The notes beneath the pieces are model-generated. The model searched no databases. It worked only from the letters and a program-made list of their open reading frames with translations, and was not told where the DNA came from. A program made the translations under genes and the position numbers. Below are positions 38,914 through 48,900 of a DNA stretch of 64,000 bases, piece after piece. The stretch's first letter is position 1; each line of letters opens with the position of its first letter. Location of the stretch: positions 249,812-313,811 of the forward strand of contig SSNU01000024.1 in the NCBI GenBank assembly GCA_012064415.1, in the 5' to 3' direction. This DNA is from Gyrodactylus bullatarudis (taxonomy: Eukaryota > Platyhelminthes > Monogenea > Gyrodactylidea > Gyrodactylidae).

Positions 38914-40048
38914 TTAATTCCTACGACGCTTGTTTCCATTTCGTGGGCCACCGCCGTTGAAACCGCCCTTCTGTTGAAAAAAATGTAAAAAGTTAATAAG
39001 AAATTTCAGACTAGTGTACAAGAGAAACTAACCCTCTTGCCTCTTTTGAATCTCTTCTCGTGGTCTTTAATGAGATAATCGATCTCTTCGTTCTCGGGGA
39101 CCTTGGACAATTCCAGTTGTTTGCCTTTATACTCTAGACCCTTGTCGGCGTACTTTTCGAGGACCTTGTCAGCATTGCCAGACTCCTTCAACTTGATAAT
39201 GGCCGAGTTCTCATCTGGCTTCATGTCGATCCAGAGGTTGGCACCCATCTCACCCAACTCCTCGATAAGCCAGGCCTTGAAATCGGATATTTTCATGGGA
39301 CCTTCTTCGGTTGACTCCTTCAGGGGAAGGTTGGAGATCTTGAAGAGGACATTCTTCATGATGTTGTCCTTGTACTCCTTCCTCTTCTCTTCCATTTTGG
39401 CTTCCCGGTTCTCTTTCCTCTTGTTCTTGGACTCCTGTTCGGCGTTGAGACAGTCCATTTGCCATTCCTTGAGGATATAACTGTCCTTGTACTTTTTAAC
39501 CTCTTCGTCTTCGAGAAACTTTTTGGCCACCTCGGCATCCTTGAAGGTGACAAAGATGGAGCCCTTGAACTGTTTGGTCTGAGGACATTTGCGGAGGTAG
39601 ATGGAGAGAATTTCATAGTTTAACGTAGCAAACCAGTCTTTACCATGGTCAATGGAGAATTCCTTGGGCAGGCCACGAATATGCAAGGTCTGAGAGCCAA
39701 ATTTTGCATTCAAATCTTCATCTTCTGTGAGGTTTGGTGGATTCTTAGCCTTTAGTCCAGCATCAGTACGCTCAAACAGGTCACTTTCCACATCGACCAA
39801 TGTCTCTTTCAATGTTTCTGCATCATTTACGAGTTCTTTGAGTCGGTTAAATTTTAACAAAGTATCAAAAGAGAGACCTATACGGAGAATGTGAGTTGGA
39901 ATGACTTACAGCAATTATTGTCATAGAGCTCTTTTCGCATAAAACGATCCTTCAACAAGTTAACAGGCCCGAAATAGTACTAAAATGATAGAGGAAAACT
40001 CACTTCTAACTGTTTAATAACCTTTTCCTTATTAATGTTAACAACCAT
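38914..40048 (-). CDS. SSB: La ribonucleoprotein (SSB/La autoantigen homologue)
   Basis: Four exons: 40048-40004, 39979-39910, 39877-39033 and 38970-38914 (338 aa). The first two introns are only 24 and 32 nt. The La motif (YYFGPVNLLKDRFM ... LLKFNRLKELV) is built across three exons, which confirms both tiny introns. It is followed by RRM1 (SQTLHIRGLPKEF, FKGSIFVTFKDAEVAKKF), a basic linker, a second RRM-like region (LWIDMKPDENSAIIKLKE) and a short basic Gly-rich tail (KGGFNGG). La binds the 3' UUU-OH of pol III transcripts and protects them. It is shorter than human La (408 aa), mainly at the C-terminus. Confidence 0.9.
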
Positions 40049-41304
40049 GCTGCAGAATTAATTTGGTCTGATCTGTCGGGTAAATTTCGAATTTTATGCT
40101 TGACTTGAACAAAATTAACTCTTGAGAATCTGGTTAATATTTAAAAAGATGAACAGATGACAAAATATATATTAATAGATATTAAGTAAAAGTATTACTT
40201 TGAATAATTTCAACAAAATGCAAAATTAATTAGAAAACGTTTTTTATTAGATTAGATAAAAGAATTTCCGTTTTCAAGTTTTTTAGCCAAATGCAAAACA
40301 ATTCAACTCATCTGAAGAGAGAAAGTTCATTTCTGTGCTTTATTCAAGAGTTATAAGAAAATTTTCCATTTAAAATCAACAATTAATATTGAAATCATTT
40401 CGTATTTTTTCTCATCGCGAAAAAAGTTATGGAATTAGTTCTATTATCAGTCTAATACAATTTTACGCGATTAAATTTTATCACTAATTCGTTCAATAGA
40501 TGGTTCAATATCAAATTAATTATTATAACGGATCATAAAAGAATGTTGAAAATTAAAACTAAAGTTACTGATACTACAAAATAAACGTTTATCCCGTGTC
40601 TACTTAAGAGTAACTACATAAAATCAACAAAAACTATAAACTATTTAGATTTTTTTGTTTTTAGCTTTAATTTTGTGTAGAATATGAATGTTGAATACGA
40701 GCAGGCTGTCCGAATGATCTGTCTCTATCTCTCACATTTCAGGTATTTTATGACTCATTTTCTTAAAACAAGCCTCCACAGAATTCGATAGTTGATAGGT
40801 ATCAATTCTGTATTATGAACTGAGTTGAAATGCTTCTTCCTCGAAAAATTTCATCCAAATTCATTTAGTTCTAGACTTTTGTATCTTTCCTAAGAACCAA
40901 ATACAAAAAGAATTGAAAGAACTACCAAATACGCGTCCGATATGGCTTTTGCTATCTCAATCAATGTCTGGTTAAACAAGTTTCAGAATAACAGAGATTT
41001 ATCACCTCATTCTCTTACAGAAATGTTCATTTAAAACTTTTTATTGTTACTTTTGAGTATGCTATAAATGAAAAACAAGAACTATAGAAGTGTAGTTTAA
41101 ATTATTTTCAAATAACGTTGTCATCTGTTTATTGTAGTCGAGATGAACCTGTTTGAAGTTTCAAATTTTATTTCTTCTTTTTATTTCTTCAATCAGGTGT
41201 TTACAAAGTTTTGAAATTCACCTTTTTTTTTTTTTTCTCATAAAACCATCTCAGTATAAAACTGTACAACGAGAAACAATTGCAAAGTAAAAACAACGAA
41301 CCGA
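40049..41304. other. Intergenic, boundary of the secreted-protein cluster
   Basis: 1.25 kb of AT-rich sequence with a T-tract at 41223-41236 and a TATA box at 41255. No coding signal. Confidence 0.5.
41255..41261 (+). promoter_or_regulatory. TATA box of the Gln/Asn-rich secreted protein gene
   Basis: TATAAAA, 44 bp before ATG 41305. This distance leaves room for a start site about 30 bp downstream and a leader of about 15-20 nt. Confidence 0.55.
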
Positions 41305-43104
41305 ATGAAGCAAAACCTGGTAGTCTTGTTTCTTATTTCATTGACAACCATTGTCATCTCCAAGGGTGAATCAACTTCCTACGTTTACGATGAGAAGGAC
41401 TTGGAATCGGCAGGAGAAGACGATGATCCTGTCCTTCTTCCAACCACTTCGTTCAGTTGGGTTGATGAATATCTCTATGAGAAGGGAATCAGAGTCGATT
41501 ATTTGCCGAATATGACGTTTAGCTTGCACCTTAGCCCGGAGAGGATGAACCAGACACTTTTGAGCATTGTCTATCCTGACATTTTCACCTGGATGTCCAA
41601 AGAGGCGGCCAGTCAAAAGTTGGCAAGATACGACGCTTACATCACGAGTGACCTGGTCTCATTGTACTCAATCTATTTAACAGACCTCTTCTATCCAAAC
41701 GTGAGGGATGATCTTGACAATTTGGCCTGGGAAGCCAATATGACCACGATAGAATGGATGCGGGAGAGCTCCCTGAGAAATTCAAATATGACAATTCTGA
41801 AGGAGACCGAGTCTGAAATTGTCATCAGACAGGAGTCGGATGAGCTTGAATTTGATATTGTCGCTAAAATGATGGAGCTAATCGGCGAGGAAATGTTGAA
41901 GGAAGGCCGGAATGAAATTGTCAACAGAATACGAATCATGGCAGAATATCTGATCAAACTGGAAATGTTTCATGTTGCCATGCAATTGAAGAGGAAAGAG
42001 TTTATTGGCGAGCATTCATTCTCCAAAAGGCTCTTCAGAGAGACCGATGAAAACGATGAAGAGGAAATAAAAAAGATTATGGACAATCTGATGGATTCGA
42101 AAGGGAACGGGAAAATAGAGGAAGACGATGAAATCGAGCTACTCCGAAAGAAGCGACAGAATTACAATGGACAAAACTCGAATGATAGGCAACAAGGAGA
42201 CAGCCAAAACAATTCTGGCCAGCCGCAGAATGAAAATTCTTCCAATAACCCACAACAAAATGGACAATCTCGTAATGGTAACCAGGGAAATTCAGGTCAG
42301 AGTAATCAAGGCTTCATTGGAAATCAAAGAGAACAACCTCAGAATCCAAATCAAAATCTTCGCCAGCCACAAAACAATCAGGGAGAAAATTATCCGCGAA
42401 ATGGCGGCCAAGGAGGATTCGGTCTGCCCCAGAGTAACCCCCAGAATGGAAATCAAAGGGTATTCGGACAGCCACAAAATAGCCCCCAAAATGGCGGCCA
42501 AGGTGGATTTGGTCTGCCCCACAGTAACCCCCAAAATGGCGGCCAAGGAGGATTCGGACAGCCACAAAATGGCCGCCAAGGTGGATTCGGCCAGCCTCAG
42601 AATCCAAATCAAAATCATGGCAATTTTCAACAGCAAAGTCAAACCCAATTCCAGTCCGGGAGCGGGAGACAATCCCAAAATCAGCAAGGTATCCAATCTC
42701 AAGGGCAACAAAATCAATCTCAGCGCCAAAGTCAATTCCAATCACAAAATCAAGGGGGATCACCTGGAAGAGAGTTTCCTGAGGATGACTGGCTTTCACT
42801 CCTTCGTCCAAGAGCACATGATTCTCACGCAGATCGGTTTTCAAATAGAAATCACAACCCTTTTCATCGTCATGGTCATTTTCATAGTCCATATTACAAT
42901 TTCGGACGTCATGGATTTCGACCCCATATGTTGAAGGTTGGAGGAGGTTTTCAAGCAAGCCTTCAAATGCGTGAACTCATCAGTAAACTCGTCAAGTTGT
43001 TCAAAATCGAAGGAAATGAATACCTGGGTTCGCCTGAAAAAGAGAATGAGTTGAAAGCACTCTTTTTAACCTACATGTACAAGGTGTATGATGAAGTAGA
43101 ATGA
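41305..43104 (+). CDS. Secreted Gln/Asn/Gly-rich protein with furin site (glue- or silk-like)
   Basis: Intronless, 599 aa. Signal peptide about 1-20 (VVLFLISLTTIVIS). Residues 21-280 form an acidic, probably helical domain with four N-glycosylation sequons. They end in a furin-type site, ELLRKKR. Then follow about 200 residues very rich in Gln, Asn, Gly and Ser with degenerate repeats of the GGQGGFGQPQN type. Next comes a His/Arg/Phe-rich stretch (HRHGHFHSPYYNFGRHGF) and a 55-residue helical C-terminus. The plan of a cleaved propeptide, low-complexity Q/N/G core and folded ends resembles adhesive or silk proteins. That is an analogy from composition, not homology. A second frame stays open across the repeat, a shadow of its composition. 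Confidence 0.85.
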   Translation: MKQNLVVLFLISLTTIVISKGESTSYVYDEKDLESAGEDDDPVLLPTTSFSWVDEYLYEKGIRVDYLPNMTFSLHLSPERMNQTLLSIVYPDIFTWMSKEAASQKLARYDAYITSDLVSLYSIYLTDLFYPNVRDDLDNLAWEANMTTIEWMRESSLRNSNMTILKETESEIVIRQESDELEFDIVAKMMELIGEEMLKEGRNEIVNRIRIMAEYLIKLEMFHVAMQLKRKEFIGEHSFSKRLFRETDENDEEEIKKIMDNLMDSKGNGKIEEDDEIELLRKKRQNYNGQNSNDRQQGDSQNNSGQPQNENSSNNPQQNGQSRNGNQGNSGQSNQGFIGNQREQPQNPNQNLRQPQNNQGENYPRNGGQGGFGLPQSNPQNGNQRVFGQPQNSPQNGGQGGFGLPHSNPQNGGQGGFGQPQNGRQGGFGQPQNPNQNHGNFQQQSQTQFQSGSGRQSQNQQGIQSQGQQNQSQRQSQFQSQNQGGSPGREFPEDDWLSLLRPRAHDSHADRFSNRNHNPFHRHGHFHSPYYNFGRHGFRPHMLKVGGGFQASLQMRELISKLVKLFKIEGNEYLGSPEKENELKALFLTYMYKVYDEVE

Positions 43105-43217
43105 TTGCAAAAATTGTCTGTTAGACATGTCACTTAAGTATTACATAATAAAGCTATTCATATAAAATCCAAAGTATTTTCTTTAGTATTAGCAAATTTC
43201 ATCCAGTCAGATTGAGT

Positions 43218-43406
43218 ATGTATTTTGAAACGTTAGTCCTAGGAATAACTCTTGTTGGCAGTTCCTTTCAGCTAGCATCAGCTTGGTTTTGGTCTTCATC
43301 AGGTAAATCAGACCAGCTCAAGAGTCAACATCAGATGCAAGCCTTGATGAGCCGTCTAGCTAGCCAAAATTATGACTACGGCTACAGTGATTATAATTAT
43401 TATTGA
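43218..43406 (+). CDS. Small secreted Tyr-tailed protein
   Basis: 62 aa from ATG 43218 (the frame extends upstream only through a TTG). Signal peptide (FETLVLGITLVGSSFQLASA), then a Trp/Ser segment, a Gln-rich helix and a C-terminus dense in Tyr (YDYGYSDYNYY). A possible TATA-like word lies near 43163. Tyr-rich tails occur in cross-linked or adhesive secretions, but no family is recognised. Confidence 0.7.
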   Translation: MYFETLVLGITLVGSSFQLASAWFWSSSGKSDQLKSQHQMQALMSRLASQNYDYGYSDYNYY

Positions 43407-43561
43407 TTATATGAGCTTTTATTGGTCACATTTTGTAAAAATATATATTAATTTAAATATTTCTATCACACGTATTTTTTAATCATTCAAAATTGTTGGC
43501 AGGTGCAAATAGTTACCTATAATGTGATCAATCTTGTAAGAATACAGCTCTGCAGTTTCTC

Positions 43562-43569
43562 TATAAATA
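43562..43569 (+). promoter_or_regulatory. TATA box of the His-rich protein gene
   Basis: TATAAATA, 28-35 bp before ATG 43597. The predicted leader is only a few nucleotides long. Confidence 0.5.
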
Positions 43570-43596
43570 AAATTAATTTTCAAATTAACCTGTCAG

Positions 43597-43875
43597 ATGA
43601 ATAGATTTCAGTTTGTACTAGCATTAGTCTATCTTTTACATCAGACAACCTATGGCTGGTGGATGTGGAACAGGGAAAGGGATGAATCAGTCCACGATCT
43701 CTACGATATGGCCAACTTCCAGGGAATCCTTAATCTCATTAATAACGAGGGTCACGGGCCTTACTCCTTTGGGCCTAATGGTTTCAACAGTCTTCACATG
43801 GACCATCACGATTACCATAATCATCATCACCATCAACATGCGGGTCAGTATGGGGATTTCATGAATCTTTTATAA
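43597..43875 (+). CDS. Small secreted His-rich protein
   Basis: 92 aa. Signal peptide about 1-20, ending before WWMWNRERDE. A short helical segment (YDMANFQGILNLINNEGHG) leads to a His/Asp cluster (HMDHHDYHNHHHHQH) likely to bind Zn or Cu. It ends GDFMNLL. It lies in tandem with the preceding and following secreted genes. The metal-binding role is inferred from composition only. Confidence 0.75.
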   Translation: MNRFQFVLALVYLLHQTTYGWWMWNRERDESVHDLYDMANFQGILNLINNEGHGPYSFGPNGFNSLHMDHHDYHNHHHHQHAGQYGDFMNLL

Positions 43876-45053
43876 ATACATCTTTCCTAGATATATGTAA
43901 TATTTTTCGTTTATTTGAACCAAGTAGTTCTTCTGAGAGATGCTCGACATAGACTGACTACCAAGACTTTGTTCGCTTGACTATGATATAGAAAGTATAA
44001 AGCAAGAGAAGGGTGCAGTATTTCTTAAAAAATAGGGATTTCGTGCATCGTTATAATAACCAGAATTATTAGAGTAATAACTCCGATAATATGTAATTCA
44101 TCACTTGAGGGAAATTTAGAACTAAAATTAGAAAAGATTTAGATTACCCTGATAAAAATAGTTTTGAGTCCTACAGATAGACCAATAAAAGCCTAAGACA
44201 ACATAGACAGGTAGCAAGCAAGCAACGTTATAGCCTGTTATTTTCTTATATGTTGAAATATCAACAATTTTGAGAATGACTAATATGATCCAAAATTAAA
44301 AGTCGAAAGCAAAAGAATTGGTCACTGCCAAATTCATGTGTTAAAAAAAGTATTGAAAAAATGTCGCTATCGGTTAATTTATCTTGGTTACTAGCAATGT
44401 TAGAAATTATTTTTTTATTTTTCGAATGAGGAAATGGAAACAAGCAAAATATCAAAAATCGCAAATCTACTGCCCTAGTGATTACTCGCATATTCGAAGT
44501 CCTTTTTGACTTGAAATTTTTGGAAAGGGTCAATCTACAGATTAGTTACAATAAAGATGTAAATTTGGGAGCATAGCTTGAATATTTTCAAACAATCAGC
44601 ATTTAACTTTGATTTGCAGCATCAATCTTTGGGCTGATTTAGTTTGATAGAATATGAAATATTCTAAACAAAAAGCTGTGTGAGCTATAATCTTGATCTG
44701 AAGATGATAAGTCTTTTGTCAGCTTAATTATAGAATAGAATTGAGAAAAAACAGTTATGCAAGAAAACGGCTTTAGAAGGACGGAACTTGACAAAAAACA
44801 ATCAAAAAAGGTTTTCCATTAGAACTCATCGTTTAGGATTCTCACGATTTTCAAGATGAAAACTATTCACCTGCATTTTTTGTAAAAAGTACAGATTTAA
44901 CTAGAATTATAGACACGTGTCTACTTCAAAAGTTGAAATTGTTCATAATTTTAAATTCAAAAATTAACTAAAATAGCCAAATAACAGATGCATTTCAGTC
45001 GAAAGAAACAGTATTTATTCAGAATTGTAACTCGTTATTCAACTGAAAGAAAA
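43876..45053. other. Intergenic with MITE fragment
   Basis: 1.18 kb, AT-rich. About 44141-44190 repeats the 'tagattaccctgataaaa' and 'ctacagatagacc' words of the 13159-13698 element in the same relative order, so it is a decayed copy. No other coding signal. Confidence 0.55.
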
Positions 45054-45797
45054 ATGCTCACAATGAAAATAGTAACATGTTTTGTAGCTCTTCTTGGATG
45101 TACAAGAGCAGGTTTAATGGAACAGTCAGGAATGATGCCTCGAGGAAATGAAAATCCAGAGTATAACATTGGTGAAATGGACTATACTGGAGAATCTCAT
45201 AATGGTAATTGGTAGATTTGTAATTTAGAAAAATTATTAAAAGGAATGCTTGAAAAGTTGGAGATTTTGATGAGGAACCCAGTCATTCGGCAACTTGTAG
45301 AAAACAATCAGAAAATGACAACTCCATCTGGTCCCAATTTGAGTGATCTTTTTGACAGATTCTTCAGTCAAAGTAATATGCAAACATCTGAGGTTAAACC
45401 CAATTTTTCAATTTTTGACATTCCTCCTCCTGATAATAATGTTGCTAAGACGAATGAAGCTGCCCCCAGTGATAATTCAGGTCTAATAAATGTTCTTGGG
45501 GGAGGAAAAGGACCTGTGGCTGCCTTACAAAATATTGGCTCAATCATAAGTAAGTTAAGGAAATTTTTCTAAAAAATTTGGTGATGATTGGATTTATTAG
45601 AAGAGACAAAAGATGGATTCAGTTTATTGAAGAGTATCTTTGGTGGAGGAAGTGAAGAGAAAAACGAGAAAAGCCCGGACTATAGCATTGGAAATCTGTT
45701 TGATGGAGAATTTGGAGGTTTGGGAGATTTGGGATTTGGTGGAGAAATGGGTGGCCTTGAAAACATAGGAAATTTTGGAGGATTTGATGATTATTAA
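45054..45797 (+). CDS. Secreted Gly-rich protein, three exons, 24-nt intron
   Basis: Exons 45054-45204, 45229-45549 and 45601-45797 sum to 669 nt (222 aa). Intron 1 is 24 nt (GTAATT...TTTAG) and intron 2 is 51 nt. Signal peptide MLTMKIVTCFVALLGCTRAG. The middle is helical and polar. The end is Gly/Phe/Leu-rich (GGLGDLGFGGEMGGLENIG) and closes in FDDY. A Y-x-IG motif occurs twice (EYNIGEMD, DYSIGNLF). No known family. Splicing is inferred from frame continuity, and both unspliced alternatives hit stops. Confidence 0.65.
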
Positions 45798-45886
45798 TTA
45801 TAATATGAAAAGTAGCAAAATAAAATATTTATACAAATCATCAAAGTTTTCGAGAAAAAGTAAATAGAAATAAGCAGGTGAGAATG

Positions 45887-45893
45887 TATAAAA
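45887..45893 (+). promoter_or_regulatory. TATA box of the large repeat gene
   Basis: TATAAAA, 46-52 bp before ATG 45939. Confidence 0.5.
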
Positions 45894-45938
45894 TTCAGAG
45901 AAATGTATAAGAAGAGATTAATAAGAGAATAAAACAAA

Positions 45939-48900
45939 ATGAAGTTTCAAATAATGTTGATTTTAGTAACGAACAACGTTTTATTGAGTTATTATATTGA
46001 GAAGAATGAAAATAGTGGAATGGGGAAAAATGATTTTATTGTGAAGCGACAACAAGAGAACAATGAAGCAGCTGCATCGGAGACACCTGCAGACAGCTCC
46101 GAAGACACGACTGAGCCAGCAGCCGAAGATGCTGCTGCTGACGCCTCAACGTCAGAAGCCGCAGCAGAAGATGCCACTTCTACGGAGGCTGCTGAAGAGG
46201 GCTCTAGCGAAGAGGCAGCAACCACACCAGGCGCGGGAGATGAAACTCCTGCTGAGGAAGCTGCATCGGAGACACCTGCAGACAGCTCCGAAGACACGAC
46301 TGAGCCAGCAGCCGAAGATGCTGCTGCTGACGCCTCAACGTCGGAAGCCGCAGCAGAAGATGCCACTTCTACGGAGGCTGCTGAAGAAGGCTCTAGGGAA
46401 GAGGTAGCAACCACACCAGGCGCGGGAGATGAAGCTCCTGCTGAGGAAGCTGCATCAGAGACACCTGCAGACAGCTCCGAAGACACGACTGAGCCAGCAG
46501 CCGAAGATGCTGATGCTGACGCCTCAATGTCAGAAGCCGCAGCAGAAGATGCCACTTCTACGGAGGCTGCTGAAGAGGGCTCTAGCGAAGAGGCAGCAAC
46601 CACACCAGGCGCGAGAGATGAAGCTCCTGCTGAGGAAGCTGCATCAGAGACACCTGCAGACAGCTCCATAGACACGACTGAGCCAGCAGCCGAAGATGCT
46701 GCTGCTGACGCCTCAACGTCGGAAGCCGCAGCAGAAGATGCCACTTCTACGGAGGCTGCTGAAGAAGGCTCTAGCGAAGAGGCAGCAACCACACCAGGCG
46801 CGGGAGATGAAGCTCCTGCTGAGGAAGCTGCATCGGAGACACCTGCAGACAGCTCCATAGACACGACTGAGCCAGCAGCCGAAGATGCTGCTGCTGACGC
46901 CTCAACGTCGGAAGCCGCAGCAGAAGATGCCACTTCTACGGAGGCTGCTGAAGAAGGCTCTAGCGAAGAGGCAGCAACCACACCAGGCGCGGGAGATGAA
47001 GCTCCTGCTGAGGAAGCTGCATCGGAGACACCTGCAGACAGCTCCATAGACACGACTGAGCCAGCAGCCGAAGATGCTGCTGCTGACGCCTCAACGTCGG
47101 AAGCCGCAGCAGAAGATGCCACTTCTACGGAGGCTGCTGAAGAAGGCTCTAGCGAAGAGGCAGCAACCACACCAGGCGCGGGAGATGAAGCTCCTGCTGA
47201 GGAAGCTGCATCGGAGACACCTGCAGACAGCTCCATAGACACGACTGAGCCAGCAGCCGAAGATGCTGCTGCTGACGCCTCAACGTCGGAAGCCGCAGCA
47301 GAAGATGCCACTTCTACGGAGGCTGCTGAAGAAGGCTCTAGCGAAGAGGCAGCAACCACACCAGGCGCGGGAGATGAAGCTCCTGCTGAGGAAGCTGCAT
47401 CGGAGACACCTGCAGACAGCTCCATAGACACGACTGAGCCAGCAGCCGAAGATGCTGCTGCTGACGCCTCAACGTCGGAAGCCGCAGCAGAAGATGCCAC
47501 TTCTACGGAGGCTGCTGAAGAAGGCTCTAGCGAAGAGGCAGCAACCACACCAGGCGCGGGAGATGAAGCTCCTGCTGAGGAAGCTGCATCGGAGACACCT
47601 GCAGACAGCTCCATAGACACGACTGAGCCAGCAGCCGAAGATGCTGCTGCTGACGCCTCAACGTCGGAAGCCGCAGCAGAAGATGCCACTTCTACGGAGG
47701 CTGCTGAAGAAGGCTCTAGCGAAGAGGCAGCAACCACACCAGGCGCGGGAGATGAAGCTCCTGCTGAGGAAGCTGCATCGGAGACACCTGCAGACAGCTC
47801 CATAGACACGACTGAGCCAGCAGCCGAAGATGCTGCTGCTGACGCCTCAACGTCGGAAGCCGCAGCAGAAGATGCCACTTCTACGGAGGCTGCTGAAGAA
47901 GGCTCTAGCGAAGAGGCAGCAACCACACCAGGCGCGGGAGATGAAGCTCCTGCTGAGGAAGCTGCATCGGAGACACCTGCAGACAGCTCCATAGACACGA
48001 CTGAGCCAGCAGCCGAAGATGCTGCTGCTGACGCCTCAACGTCGGAAGCCGCAGCAGAAGATGCCACTTCTACGGAGGCTGCTGAAGAAGGCTCTAGCGA
48101 AGAGGCAGCAACCACACCAGGCGCGGGAGATGAAGCTCCTGCTGAGGAAGCTGCATCGGAGACACCTGCAGACAGCTCCATAGACACGACTGAGCCAGCA
48201 GCCGAAGATGCTGCTGCTGACGCCTCAACGTCGGAAGCCGCAGCAGAAGATGCCACTTCTACGGAGGCTGCTGAAGAAGGCTCTAGCGAAGAGGCAGCAA
48301 CCACACCAGGCGCGGGAGATGAAGCTCCTGCTGAGGAAGCTGCATCGGAGACACCTGCAGACAGCTCCATAGACACGACTGAGCCAGCAGCCGAAGATGC
48401 TGCTGCTGACGCCTCAACGTCGGAAGCCGCAGCAGAAGATGCCACTTCTACGGAGGCTGCTGAAGAAGGCTCTAGCGAAGAGGCAGCAACCACACCAGGC
48501 GCGGGAGATGAAGCTCCTGCTGAGGAAGCTGCATCGGAGACACCTGCAGACAGCTCCATAGACACGACTGAGCCAGCAGCCGAAGATGCTGCTGCTGACG
48601 CCTCAACGTCGGAAGCCGCAGCAGAAGATGCCACTTCTACGGAGGCTGCTGAAGAAGGCTCTAGCGAAGAGGCAGCAACCACACCAGGCGCGGGAGATGA
48701 AGCTCCTGCTGAGGAAGCTGCATCGGAGACACCTGCAGACAGCTCCATAGACACGACTGAGCCAGCAGCCGAAGATGCTGCTGCTGACGCCTCAACGTCG
48801 GAAGCCGCAGCAGAAGATGCCACTTCTACGGAGGCTGCTGAAGAAGGCTCTAGCGAAGAGGCAGCAACCACACCAGGCGCGGGAGATGAAGCTCCTGCTG

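Noticed and set aside
42128..42934. 268-codon second frame inside the Q/N-rich gene
   Set aside because: Composition (Lys/Ile/Met-rich) is what CAA/AAT/GGA repeats give in another frame. No independent features.
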